This document shows, one piece after another, positions 1 through 11,597 of a DNA stretch of 56,426 nt. The translations under genes were made by a program, and so were the position numbers. Below the pieces are notes generated by a model. That model searched no databases. It saw only the letters and a list, made by a program, of their open reading frames with translations, and was not told the DNA's origin. Positions within the stretch are counted from its first letter, which is position 1. Every line of letters begins with the position of its first letter. Origin of the DNA: Poronia punctata (lineage: Eukaryota > Ascomycota > Sordariomycetes > Xylariales > Xylariaceae); the NCBI GenBank assembly GCA_022579005.1, contig MU401546.1, forward strand, positions 1-56,426, in the 5' to 3' direction.

Positions 1-520
1 GTAACGGTGTAGTAACAAGATCTTAATACTAATGTAGTATTAGTATAGGCTATTACTATACTACAAAAAATGTAGTAATTTTGTAGTAATTTTTACTATT
101 ACTACAATTACTACAAAATTACTACAATAATTTTTCCGAATTTTTTCTAAATTTTTCCGAATTTTTCCAAATTTTTTTAAATTTTTCCAAATTTTTTTAA
201 TTGTTTTTTTTTCTTTTTAAATAATAAAAAATCAATTAAATAAATATACAGTGTATTTTCTACTATATACTATATATACACACTATATATATAATATTGT
301 TTTGCTTTTTACACTGTTTTATTTTATTATATACAGTATTTATACTATTTTTTAATTAAAATATTAGTATTTTATAGTAATTATAGTATTACTATATACT
401 ACAATAGTATTACTATATATAGTATTAGTATAGACAATTACTAACCCTTGTAATATTAGTATAGCCTATTACTAACTACATGTAGTATTAGTATAGGCAT
501 TTACTACATTAGTATTACTA
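1..520. repeat. AT-rich tract with imperfect repeats and a palindrome
   Basis: The sequence is very AT-rich. It has about four imperfect copies of a unit built on GTAGTATTAGTATAG, near 32, 419, 452 and 481. A perfect 20-bp inverted repeat lies at 71-90 and 107-126. Between 137 and 200 there are short tandem TTTTCCAAA/TTTTCCGAA-like units. I see no ORF worth calling. It could be an AT-isochore, a RIP-degraded transposon remnant or subtelomeric DNA. No telomeric TTAGGG array is visible, so which of these it is cannot be settled from the window. Confidence 0.7.
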
Positions 521-1032
521 ATTTACAACCCTGATTACTTGGTAGACTTGTCACTGTACAAGTACGAGCACCGACTAGACTAGAGTATCGTGCTTTTGCG
601 ACAAACACTACCAACCCTAACTCTGGTGCCAGACTGAAAACGCAAGAGGGGAATTCTCGGGCTCTGCTTGGTTTCTGGTTATTGTCTTTTGAATTCAAGA
701 AATTCATGGACGTCTATTCCAGCTAGGTTAGGTTAGTAGGCAATTAATTACCTTTTAACGATAACCTAACCTTAGGTAGGGAAACAGGGTCGACAGGTAT
801 TGCCAAACGACAACGACTTGCTACAAATCTTAATTTTCACAACGGCGAACTGAAAAAACCTCCAAGGTTGCAATTTCACGCGACCAGTGAAGAATTTTTT
901 TTTAAAAAGAGAGCCCCCTACCCGAACAAAGGGGGGGGGGAATAGAAGCGCCAAGTCCTCATCAGCTCACCACTCAAAAGACCAAACAATACCTAACCGA
1001 CCTTACCTGCGCAAAACAAAACAAAACAAAAA
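521..1032. other. Intergenic, upstream of the Med9-like gene
   Basis: No gene is seen. Base composition returns to normal after about 520. CCTA/TAGG-type runs occur at 725-780. Just before the Med9-like ATG there is an A/C-rich AAACAAAACAAAAC stretch, a common form of fungal 5' leader. Confidence 0.6.
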
Positions 1033-1494
1033 ATGTCGACAACAACAACAACAGCAACAACAGGTCTCCCCCTCCCCAACACATTCAACCCAGACCAACT
1101 AGACGTCCTCTCGGAACTAGCCCACCTCCTAACCCGACTCCGAACCTCGACAACCTCCGGGACGGGGACAACTCCCAACATCAACATCAACACAAACACA
1201 AACAACACCAAGACAAAAAACGGGGAGCTCTCCCTAAAAGATATCCCCCCGGCAACCGACGCTCTTCGTCACCGTTTCCAACGAGCTAGATATGTCATAA
1301 AGACTACATTACCGGACCTCGAGCGAGATATATCCGAACAAGAGGCCGAGATGGCGGCTCTAGAGGCCCGTATTGTCAGGCAGAGAGATACGTTGGCGAA
1401 GTTGAGAGAGGTTGGGGCGAGGTTGGGGATTGAAGAGGATGGGGATGGTGATGGGGATGGGGACGGGGATGATCAGATGATGATGTTGGAGTGA
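1033..1494 (+). CDS. Mediator complex subunit 9-like protein (Med9/Cse2)
   Basis: This is an intronless 153-residue protein. Med9 is a middle-module subunit of the Mediator coactivator, linking transcription factors to RNA polymerase II in the nucleus. Seen: a Thr/Asn-rich low-complexity N-terminus, then LPLPNTFNPDQLDVLSEL (a helical 'P-x-TF' entry), then SLKDIPPATDAL followed by a long charged helix with heptad-like spacing (about residues 75-130, containing LPDLERDISEQE). The tail is an acidic GD-repeat. This order (entry helix, 'L-x-P-x-x-LP' linker, R/E-rich coiled coil) matches fungal Med9 proteins as I know them. The ATG at 1033 sits in a good AAAAAATG context and I see no upstream extension. 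The neighbouring TBCC gene is convergent. Family assignment is from memory and the protein is short and repetitive, so confidence is moderate. Confidence 0.65.
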   Translation: MSTTTTTATTGLPLPNTFNPDQLDVLSELAHLLTRLRTSTTSGTGTTPNININTNTNNTKTKNGELSLKDIPPATDALRHRFQRARYVIKTTLPDLERDISEQEAEMAALEARIVRQRDTLAKLREVGARLGIEEDGDGDGDGDGDDQMMMLE

Positions 1495-2025
1495 ATGATG
1501 ATGATACTCATGAAAATAAAACCGAGAACGACCGACCGACCGACCGACCGACCGGCTGACGAGAGAGGTTTGAATACATATATGAAGCGGGTTAGAAAGG
1601 GAACAAAGGCTGGGAAAAGGTCAGCATTTACTACCTTGCCTAATTCTTAGGAAGGAGCATGGTTCTTACCACCGGCGTTTTGGCGTACAACTCACAATAA
1701 ATACCACAGGAAAGGGAGGGAAACTTGGTCGGAAGCGAGAACACGGTCAAGCGTCAAGACGAGCAAAATATAAATGATAATTATAAACGTATGCGTATTT
1801 ATCTAACCTAGGTATCTCTCCCGTGTATGGACACCCTAGTACTCCTACTCCGAACCCCGAAAGGAATATACAGAAGCCAAACCCTGTTCTCCGTTGGTAT
1901 GTATACTCGGTACAAATCATATTTAACAACCCAGGACCGTGTATTATGCGTGTATGTACGATGGCCGGCACTTTTCTTCTTCTTTAGTTTCGCCGAGCGA
2001 CTAGTCTTTCTTTATTTACCTTATT
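1495..2025. other. Intergenic between convergent genes, with a CGAC microsatellite
   Basis: This is the 3' side of both flanking genes. A (CGAC)n tract lies at about 1529-1555, shortly after an AATAAA-like stretch near 1513. No gene is supported. Confidence 0.6.
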
Positions 2026-3340
2026 TCATAGAGGAACGCCAACCTGTCCAAGAATATCGTCGGTTTTCAGGCTCGCGCTGCCGCAGACAGTGTCTTTCCA
2101 CACGTCTTGCGAGACGCGGCGTTCTTCTGGTAATATGTTCCAGTTGGGTGACTGGGTATCTTTCAACCATTTGAAGTCGTCCACCTGGTCCCATTGGTTC
2201 GGGGTGGCGGTAGCAAGTTTATCGTCGACCTGTTGCGGGTACGTTAGCATGCGTTGTCATGTGGATTCTGCCACTACTTCTGGGGAGAGACTCACATAGT
2301 GTGTCGGTAGAGGCGCAAACTCCACCCCGGAGCAGTCCTCGATGATGGGGTGGCTCGTGCAGTGCAGATAAACATGTACGTTCTTGCAGTCGTGCATACG
2401 CACCTGTCGCGCCGCCACGACCACGACACTATCTTCGATGCCTGTAATGTGCGCTGGTCCAGCGACGTGTCCCGCGATGACGAGGCTTCGCTTGATACTC
2501 TTCAGCGCGAGCCCGGCAAATGGGACGCCGGCCGAACTGGTGGGGACCGCCATATCGACGATGCAGCGGTCGAGGTTGGTCAGGCTGCCCGAGGCAGTAG
2601 CCCTCGAGGCGGTCGAGGGGAGGATGATGTGTAATCCCTTGTGGCCGGATATGGCAATGTTGTTGGCCGTCGAGAAGCTCGGCTTGCGCACGCCACGCTC
2701 GCTCGCGTCGTCCGGGCGCGCGAGCTCCTCGTTATAGTCCTTGGCTTGGAAAGATGGCAGCGCCCCAACGGCATCACGTGTCTCCGGCTCGGCGGCCGTC
2801 TTTTGCTGTACATGCTCACTTCCATCGCTGCCCCAGGGTCTGTGCACCCTCGTATCAGGGATAGCCTGTGCCTTTGTTGCCGCTTCGCCCTCCTTGCTGC
2901 GCGGCTTGAACTGAAAACGCGACTTTGGAGCTAGCTTTCCCGTCGTCTCGTTTAGTTTGTCCGTTAGAGCTTTTATGGCCTAACCCTCCTTTTACGTAAG
3001 TTGATGGGCGCAAACAAGACCTCTATGGTACATAAGCCGATAAACCCACCTGAGAATAAGCTCGCTGGTCATAGCTGGGGATATAGTCGGCCGCATCCAT
3101 GACCTCGTTGGATAATCGGGATATGCCCCCTAAGACGGATTCTATGCCGATTTGGCGCTCACCGCCTACGGGCGATATTGTAGCCAGGTTGTTGATTTCA
3201 TCTTGTATGACTAGTGCGGGAAGAAAAGAGAGAAAGTTAATCCCGCTATTCTTTGGTCTTGATCAATTGTGATGGATATAGGACTCACGTGTTAATTCGG
3301 CCTGAAAATGCCGAAAGAACTTCTCCTTGGGATCTGCCAT
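2026..3340 (-). CDS. Tubulin-binding cofactor C (TBCC), four exons
   Basis: The exons I join are 3340-3289, 3210-3050, 2979-2296 and 2229-2026, giving 366 residues. Introns of 78, 70 and 66 nt begin GTGAGT, GTGGGT and GTGAGT and end in AG; the last has GCTAAC as branch site. TBCC is the GTPase-activating cofactor that releases folded alpha/beta-tubulin in the cytosol. Seen: N-terminal helical part starting MADPKEKFFRHFQAELT (spectrin-like helices), a linker, then the C-CAP/TBCC beta-helix domain (about 180-325). That domain carries the Q-x-R-x-H motif (arginine finger, about R265) and the HPIIEDCSGVEFAPLP stretch. It ends with NQWDQVDDFKWLK, the usual C-terminal signature. Length is close to human TBCC (346). 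The ATG at 3340 is the only start that gives the conserved N-terminus. Confidence 0.93.
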
Positions 3341-4599
3341 CTTGGATTCCATTAATTTCCCAGCTGAAGGCGAGAAGGGAATAAAGCAAGTTGGAGAAGC
3401 CATGGTGAGGTCGGAGCTGTCTCGAGCACTTGCATACAGACAAATGAGAAGTCGGTATTTCTAGGATTAAGGGGTGGTGGGCTTTGAGTGTGTATGTGGT
3501 GTCCCCTTGTGCAGGGATATAGGTATATATGCACAAATATTCAGTTGTGGTAGGTTGATCGATGATTACAGTAGAGCAACTTCCATGAGAGTTGCGATTG
3601 GCTTCGAGCCAAAATCATAGAAAAGCGAAGAGAAGCGAATGGAGGCACCTACTTATACCTAGCAAGCTTCCTTATGTCTTTGAAGAGAAGGCACGGGTAG
3701 AAAGTGTGAGGTTCTACCGAGGGAGAACCTGACGGTCACAGCAGCTTCCCCAAAGTCAAGGTCGGATTTCCTGCAGAATGTCGTCGTTTGGCAGAAACTA
3801 GTAACAAACACTAAATCGGTCGAACTGGTGCAGCTGAAGCCGGGTTGATGATTGGCGTGACCAAGATCTACAAACAAAAGGAAGAGGCTCAATGCAAAAG
3901 GTCCCCTACTACAAAGTTCAAACATTGGACCCTAGTCTACCTAGACGATGGCATAATTATTTTACAGACCCTGTCACCTGTTCGCAGCGTCACGTCTTAC
4001 GGCAGGCGGGGTTCTGCGGGGATGGAGGGGGGAACCGTCTTTCCACTGGCGTAAATGTGCCAATGTGGGTTGCGGTCGATTTTAGGGGACAACCCCAGCT
4101 TCGGACGGGCCAATCAAAAGTGTACACTTGATGCTAATTGTGAAGCAGGAACGTCTGTCTCCTGATCATTACAGCATTGGTCGGGAAAGCAGGGGGTTTG
4201 GAGGGAGCGTGCCAAAAAGAGACAAGAGAAAAACCAGGTTCGTTGTACGTGCAGGTCTGACGTAGATGCCCGGTTTCCAGGTCTCAGCTACAAGAAGGAT
4301 CGACGTCAAAGTCGGCGATATCACCGGTCAACGTTCAACCAGTGAGATGTTAATTCTCTTTCGTCTCTCTCTCTCTCTCCTTTCCCCTCTAACCTACGAG
4401 TAGGATGTCTAAAGATGGCTCGAGTAGAAGGCAAAGAGGTAGAACAAACTTCTTACGTGTATCTCACCCTTGTTTACCTTTGTCTGCAGTTTGATATCAT
4501 TTGACCAATACTCGTTACGGTTTGCTTCCGCATCTTCTGTTACAGTCTGAGGAGATCGCTCCTTATCCGATGTTTGTGTGCCACAGTGTCCGGACTTAC

Positions 4600-4639
<40 letters not shown>

Positions 4640-6720
4640 TGTTCCCCCCTTTCCCCCTCGTTTACTGGACCCCTAATCGACACAATCCCTCAATCCTACC
4701 CACATACGTAGTACCTACTTTCTATGACCGGCTAAGCATGCAAGGACCGACGAGTTTTGTCCATCAATATCGTCTGGCCTCGTGTCTACCAATCTAGGAT
4801 GTAAAACACCACATGCACGTACTTCTCAGCACGCGTCACGGTGCATAGGGAAGTCGAGAGAAACGCGCGGCTCGTACGTTCATTGTGTCTTGTGAGTCGT
4901 GTCTACGTCTTGCTAGCCTTGAAGCAATACATATCCTTTCAAACCTCTTGTCATCCAATGCTGCTATAGTTGGCGATAGGATGATGGAATTATTTGACGT
5001 TGGCAACGGCGTGGATAGCCACTCGCGCTCTAGCATCATCCCAACTCGCGATATCAGGTCAACTCTTTAGAGTCTATGGGGCCAAGCCATCACCTCGAAG
5101 GCTTCTTTCTCTCGGCAACTTGGCATGATTATGTTGGCTCTAAATCCATTGGGCTGCTCGGCATTCGTCATTCACCCATTCCAGCCGTTTGTGTCGCGAA
5201 AGTAAGTATGAAGCGCTAAGGTTAGGTTTCTCGAGTCGAATATACATATCTCGGCCTATATATTCTGATCCGGATCACCCAAGCTGTTCGTGTAAACAAA
5301 CAAACAGTTGGGTACCTGGATATGTGCCCGTTATAATCAGACGGAACGGTCCGGCGCTAAAGGAGGAAGTCCGCACTCCGACGTACCTACCCTAAAAGCA
5401 TGCTGACGCTTTACCGAGGACTTTGCCGGCGCGGACCCGAACGGACGACCCGCCATCTTCCGTCAACCAAGCAATCCGCTGCGGATATTTAGAAAGTAAT
5501 TGAAGTCTTTCAAAGTGCTTCTCTAGTACTTTCGTCCACCGCGTGGCGAAGTGGTACCTGCAATTATCTTATACCGAGTTCAGTCAAAGATTCTCTTCAT
5601 TCTACTCCATTTATCTTCGATTACCCAACTCTATTTCCTTGCCGGGCTCTCTACAAAAACGAAAGACCTTGGTAAATCAGAGTCGACCCGTTTATACTAT
5701 AACCACTAGAACCATCTCCATCAAATTCAACAAATGTGAAAGGGAGTCTGCGCAATTCGTATCCGATCGATCAGTCAGCAGAGGGGGGCATCACCTACGT
5801 TACGTTACCTTACCCTATCCCGCTCCATGTTGATTGAAGATGCTGAATTTCCGACGTATCAAAATTTACTCTTTACAATTCTATCCGTCTGATGGACAAT
5901 TACGTTACGACACGAACCTGTTGAGATGACGAGCACTTGAAGTCTAAGCTTAGGAGAAAGTTCATCATGTCGCAAAAGGAAAAGAGTTCAAATATTTGTA
6001 AGTCAGCGGTTGAGACGCACTTTGTTGAAGCCGATAGATTGTATTCGATGCTGTGTCCTTCTTTCGAGAGATTAGATCATGGATTATGTAGACAACCACT
6101 CGTTCCCTGCATCGTCTTGACACGGAAACCCCGAGAGAGGGGGAATACAGACCTAGGTTATCTGGTCCTTATCTCGGTAGATGTCTTTTGTACGAGTGAA
6201 TATCTGGTTATTGATATTTCGTAAGTGGGTTGAACAACGCGACGACTTGTTATTATAGGTAGTTGTCACGATAGAGAGTAATGTCAGGGGGAAGGTAATC
6301 TTTCGGTTTCAGTGCACAGTACGGAATCATCTCGACATTTCTCCGGGACCGAGTCGGTCGCGTTGGTAAGGTTGATTACAACTCAAAACAACCAAAATGT
6401 AAATATATAATTTTCTTTCTTTTTTATTGATGATGTTTAAGCGTAGTACATCTTGCTTTCCGACTCGTGTATTCTAATGCCAGGAATGTTATCCGGCTAT
6501 GAATTTGGCGTCTGCCTGCCCTGTCTGCCCTCGTACGCTTCTGAGAACCGTGCCCCATTATCTATCTATCCTTCTATCTACTCATCATCTTGAATTTCAT
6601 CATGGACCCATAGAGCAGAGCGCATTCACCGACACCACAAACCATAATCCCCCGCCATGCGATAAAGAAAAGAAGAAAAAAGAAAAGAAAAAAAACCAAA
6701 CAAACAAACAACCATCCCAT
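3341..6720. other. Long gene-poor stretch
   Basis: About 3.4 kb without a supportable gene. All open frames are under 100 codons, lack recognisable motifs and cannot be joined into a conserved protein. The stretch contains a (GT)19 microsatellite at 4601-4638 and a CT-rich tract at 4360-4390. It may hold promoter and 5' UTR of TBCC at its left end and the 3' UTR of the secreted-protein gene at its right end. Confidence 0.55.
4601..4638. repeat. (GT)19 microsatellite
   Basis: Nineteen uninterrupted GT dinucleotides. Potentially a polymorphic marker; no coding role is visible. Confidence 0.95.
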
Positions 6721-7212
6721 CTACTGCTTTAAAATCTTAGTCGAAGCCGCAAACTTATTAGTAGCCGGCCTCATGCTCAACCTCCCATTCGTAGCGGAAT
6801 CGACCTTGAGCGTAGCCGCGCCCTCGGCATGCGCGTCGACAACCGTGCCGTCGGGCAAGCTGCACTGATAATCATGATTGACCAGGATCTTGTGATCATG
6901 CGTCATGACATACGACACGTTGAAACCGGGCACCCTGGTAGAGCACCATTCCAGCCCGTTATCGTCGGCGCCTTTGGAGATGGACCCGCTGCATCCGCTG
7001 TGGTAGTCGTTGAAGGTGGTGTTGAGATAGAAGGCGAAGGACTCGCCGCCCGTGTAGCGACTTATCCCGCCCGTGAATTCGGATACGCTGAAGGTCGGGT
7101 CGGAGTCGGAGTCGGCGGCCGAGCAGGGCATTATGGCCAGGCCGCCGTTGGCGAGGCGCGTGAACGAGAGCATCATCGTGCTCACGATGGGGAGTATCAC
7201 GGAGAAGAACAT
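6721..7212 (-). CDS. Small secreted cysteine protein, function unknown
   Basis: This is an intronless 163-residue protein. Seen: a hydrophobic N-terminus (MFFSVILPIVSTMMLSF) that looks like a signal peptide. Four cysteines follow at 30, 74, 90 and 117, which could form two disulphides. Two N-glycosylation sequons (N64, N98) also suit a secreted protein. The body is rich in Ser/Thr/Gly/Asp and predicted beta-like stretches (FSVSEFTGG, SFAFYLNTTF). I do not recognise a family. Small size, secretion signal and even cysteine number are what one sees in fungal apoplastic proteins, including effector candidates, but nothing here proves that role. It stands alone, with long empty DNA on both sides. 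An upstream exon is possible but not needed. Confidence 0.6.
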   Translation of the reverse strand: MFFSVILPIVSTMMLSFTRLANGGLAIMPCSAADSDSDPTFSVSEFTGGISRYTGGESFAFYLNTTFNDYHSGCSGSISKGADDNGLEWCSTRVPGFNVSYVMTHDHKILVNHDYQCSLPDGTVVDAHAEGAATLKVDSATNGRLSMRPATNKFAASTKILKQ

Positions 7213-10200
7213 GGTTGTAACTTGTAACTTGTGGTGGGTTGGTAGGTGGTCACTGGTTTGGATATATGACCGGAAGGAGTTTAGTTCAAAGGTCCGTCGA
7301 TGGGATTTCTGATGGGGTGGTTTGTATGTATGTAAGATAGATAGATAGTCTGGACTGGAAAATATTTCGAGTTGAGGGCAGATGTCCTTGTTGCTTTCCC
7401 CGAATCTGATGAACAGTAATATTCTGGGGTAGTAGGTAAAGTAGGTAGTAGTATTATTGGATGATTCGAAGGTGGAGCTGTAAATGCTTACGAAGCGTGG
7501 GGTTTGTGAACAGTAAAAAAAAAAACAATTGTCGTTTCGTTGGAGGGTCGTTTGAGACTTTATATAAACAAGATAGAATATACCTCTTCTTCAATCTTCT
7601 TACGAGCAAGAAAAGCTGTGACGACAAATTCTTGTCTAGTCCACCAAAGAAGATACACGCAACAAACTACTTACTTACAGGCTTTGCTGTATTTGCAGGC
7701 ATTTAGACAACCCAGGGACCACAACCAACCAATCAGGACCACGACAAGTATATGAATTTGGAATTCCAAATACCGCCCATTTACTCGTACGTATATGAGT
7801 TGTTCGGAATTTATCAGGCAGCGTCATTTCTGTCTGGTCTGTCTGTCTATCTGTCTCATTGCGGATTTTCTTTTCTCTTTACGACTTTGACCCACGATAA
7901 GAATGGAGGTTTTTTCCCCCCCTTCTCTTTCCCCTGGGCACGAGACCAACCTACCTACATGATCGTCAATCTTTTTGCAGGGCTGTTATTCTTTTCTCAA
8001 ATACCTGCGTGCGTCACTGTGTATGTTTTTCTACGAGTATATCAAATAACGTTTTTTTTTCTTCGCAAACATCAGATGACGACGCCGCGGACAACGGGGG
8101 ATCGGCAATTTTTCCATCCAAGTCCAACACCCCGCTCCGTCAATATTCTTCCGGGTAAAAAAAAAGTTGCAAGTTTCAAGCAGATGGAACCTTATCCGGT
8201 CCGAACAATTTTCGACAGACGACGGTGGACACTTGCTTTTAATTCCTCCCATACCGGTCGTTTCCGATATATTGTTCTTCAATTAAGGCCTCATTCCGGA
8301 TAATCTTTTTGTCGACTGATATGATTCCCAACTCCCCCTTCCTTCCAAATGAACCGTCCTAGACCAACTCAACCATCCAGCACCTTTTCTGCCTTTTGAG
8401 AAACCATCCGACACTCGAGACAGAAGCTTTTTTTTTCTTCTTCTTCTTTCTGGTACCTAGGTTAGGTAGGTAGGTAAACGCTTCACTCCAGATCCATTCA
8501 TTCATCTCATCCATGCATTAAAAAAAACTAAAAAAAATTAAAAAAAAAAACAAGGCTGTGTCTCAACAAAAAAGGCTGCGTGCATAAAAGTAAGTGTGCA
8601 TATGGAGAAAATGATTTGGAATTATTCGCCGGGGGGGGAGGGGGAAGAAGGGAAGCGGCGGTTAATAAACCTAAATACTACGAAAAACAACCCCCCCCCC
8701 CCCCCCCAAAACGGAGAACCCCATTTTGTCTTATCCCATATTACTTCTTTTAACCTAAAAGATCTTCCGAAAATCCGATTTTTCTTGCTTGCTCGACGTA
8801 TGCCGAAGCGGGGGGCGGGGTGCATTGCCGACATGTGGGTTTACAAGTAAGTAGGTTCTTCATGTTTGCTTTTCTGCTCTGCGAAATGAGGGAGAGGATA
8901 AAGATTAAGATAAAAAAAATAAATCATATTACTGGACATTTCTATTTGGCATGAAACATACATCCCTCCCCCCCACTACTAAAAAGCAAGCAAGCAAGTA
9001 AGTAAGTACGAGAAGCAAGTTGTAGCCAAGATGTCTATATCATTTAATGCCATTTGGCAAGGTGTGGCACAGCTACCTACCTACTTTACCTAGCCCCATG
9101 TCGGTCTCGTATAGAGATGTTTTTTTATGATGTCACCTATAGAAACCGTTTGACAGGGTTATACATACCTCATGTAGGTAACTAGGGAGGAGAAGAGCAG
9201 AATTCGACGAGGTACGTAGTAAGTAAGTAGTGCTCTCCCCGGTTACAGAGAGAGAGAGACACACACATGTATAACATCCGTCTCTAGATAGACCAGAACT
9301 AGATATATATACATTTGTGATGTGAGTTTCGTATTCCCAACTTATTAAACCTACCGAGGCTTATTGTTCAGTGGCGGTCTAGTAGTTTTCCCAAGTGTCA
9401 CTCTGCATATATGTATGTACAGATAGGGATGGAAAGATGTTGCAAATGTGGGTTCAAGCCTACATGTACCTACGTAGCCTACCTAGGGATCATTGTGTTA
9501 CGGCCGCATCATCCGAGGATGGAAGGTTTTCTACCAACGGGTCTTCCGTCCGACTTATATACTACATTAACTAGACTTACGTTCAAACGGCCATTAGGAT
9601 AATAAGGAAGGGGGGGTTGAATACAAATCTAGGAAACCTAAAAGCATACGCTTCAAGTCTTTAACTCGACGGGGCAGATAGAGCAAATCAGCCTTTACTG
9701 TGAGTACTACTTAGTAGAAATACCTGAAAAGCAGCTTTCTCTTTTGGTGTGTTATCCGGCTTCCTCCCCTGCAATCCCGTTATGTTAGCTCCGGTGGCGA
9801 TAGTAGTAGGGTAGTTTGGTGAACGTATACTCCAGAATGAAAGTGTTGATCCCTTCCCTACAGTGGATAAAAGTCTAAAGACCTGTGACAGAGTCGAGAG
9901 TCTTGTAAAATGTTTATTATTTCTTGTTCATCTTCTTGTTACTCACGCAAGGCTTTCCCTTCGGTGTTCAAGTGTCGTATGAGGATGAACTGTATCTCCG
10001 GCTTGTTTTACTTCGAATTAAAGGTTCCAACAGCACTATTCACTCTTTCAATCAAGGAGAAGATGAAGTCCCCGAAAACCATCCCTACCCCTTTTGATCA
10101 CCCAAAAATGGGCTACATGTAGGAAGCTGCCCCGGTGGCCCCCACAATCCGTACCTCTCGAGGGGTAAGGTGCACGAGGAGATGGATACCCTGGCGGCAG

Positions 10201-11597
10201 CAGGAATCCTTTCGCACTTTCGCACGCTCATTACTCGCATCACATGAGTCGTCAACGAAAAGGAAAAGTCCGGGTGTCCTACATGGGTATGTATTTACGG
10301 CGGAGACTTCCGTCCGTGGATACCTCGTACTCGTCCGGGTATGCAACGACCGAGACCTGCTGGCTCTTGCGAAAGCTCCCCATGTCCATGTCGTGGCGGG
10401 AGGGGAGGGCGTTAGGGTTTAGATAGGCAAGGCAATCCGGGGCCATGGGATTCGAAAGCCCGCTTTAAAGGCGCCAGCTCGTTTAGAGGGAACAAAGGCA
10501 TTACAGAGGCGTTTAGCCTCGGGGGTTTCCCGTAGTTCACCATGACTACCATTTTGTTGTTCTTTTCTTCTCTGTTGGTTGGAGAGGGCTCTTGCTTATA
10601 TGCGGCTGTCCGATTGAGTCCTGAGAGTGGTGAAATGAACAAATGAATGACTTGAGATAATCTAGGGGCCTGGGTAAGTAACTGAAGTAAACGGGGTAGT
10701 TGACCCCGACCTTGGGTCTTCCTGTATAGTTGTTTTTCGGCTCCGAATATGATATTAACGCTCTGCCCTACAGCAAGTCCTTCAGATGCTCGTTATATGC
10801 GACGATGACCCATGTGAAATGGTAATAAAGGATTTGATTGGACTGTCACTGCTGAGTCTATAAGAAGTTGACACAACCTTTGCAATGGCAGTCTACTGGC
10901 TTTATTACTGGTATTAATATTCCGATCGGTATTATGCCTAGCGGGCAACCATGCAGTCCGTAGCAACTGGTTCATGTTGATCCCTAATGATATGATCCGT
11001 TGGAATAAATGACTCGATCCAAACCGATTCGACGCGGAGTCTTTTGTAAAGATGGCAAATAGAACAATTTTGTTTGTTTTGTCGCGGAGGCGGCACTTGC
11101 CATCTCTGACTCTCCTGTCAGCTCGTTATTTCCTCTACGAGTACAGTACAAGTAAGGTACGCTAGGTACGGACAACCCCAGCTGTTGACAAGTGGCTGCA
11201 GATGTGATAAACTGATTCCCAACTCCCCATCTCCATCTCCATCAAAGCAGGGATTTGTCTGTTGTTTCGAACACCTGCGTTGCCATCTTTAATTTGTGTC
11301 CCAATATGAGTATCTAAAACAATAAGGGTATATTTCTTGCCTGGCAGCTTCTATATATAACCATTTATTTACCATTATGAATTCTAATTTGCACTAAAGG
11401 ATGTAATCAAACTCTCCCGCCGCTGGGCCCAGATGAAACCAAACAAACTTGAATCGATTGAATCGGCACGTCGTTGCCGGACCAGCCGCGCGCCAGCCAC
11501 CAGGATTTTGGGCATACACTCAGTTGCCCTTAATAACAGGCATGCCACTCTTCTCCATGCCCACCAATACTGGCTACCTAGTGATGATAGGAAGTTA
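7213..11597. other. 4.4-kb gene-poor stretch
   Basis: No gene can be supported. The longest frame (7752-8303, 183 codons) has no motif, uneven composition and no plausible splice partners. Homopolymer runs (poly-C at 8691-8707, poly-A near 8521-8550) and dispersed CCTACC/GGTAGG motifs are common. TACGAGTA copies lie at 8032 and 11136. Confidence 0.55.

Noticed and set aside
5541..5620. TGGCGAAGTGG, resembling a tRNA A-box
   Set aside because: No GGTTCGAATCC-type B-box at the right distance, and no cloverleaf could be drawn.
7752..8303. 183-codon open frame, hydrophobic start
   Set aside because: No motif, changing composition, CT-rich simple sequence and no plausible splice neighbours. Kept out of the gene list, though a lineage-specific gene cannot be excluded.
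10135..10422. Overlapping plus and minus frames of 77-95 codons
   Set aside because: Both strands are open over the same stretch, no motif on either, and no splice extension.
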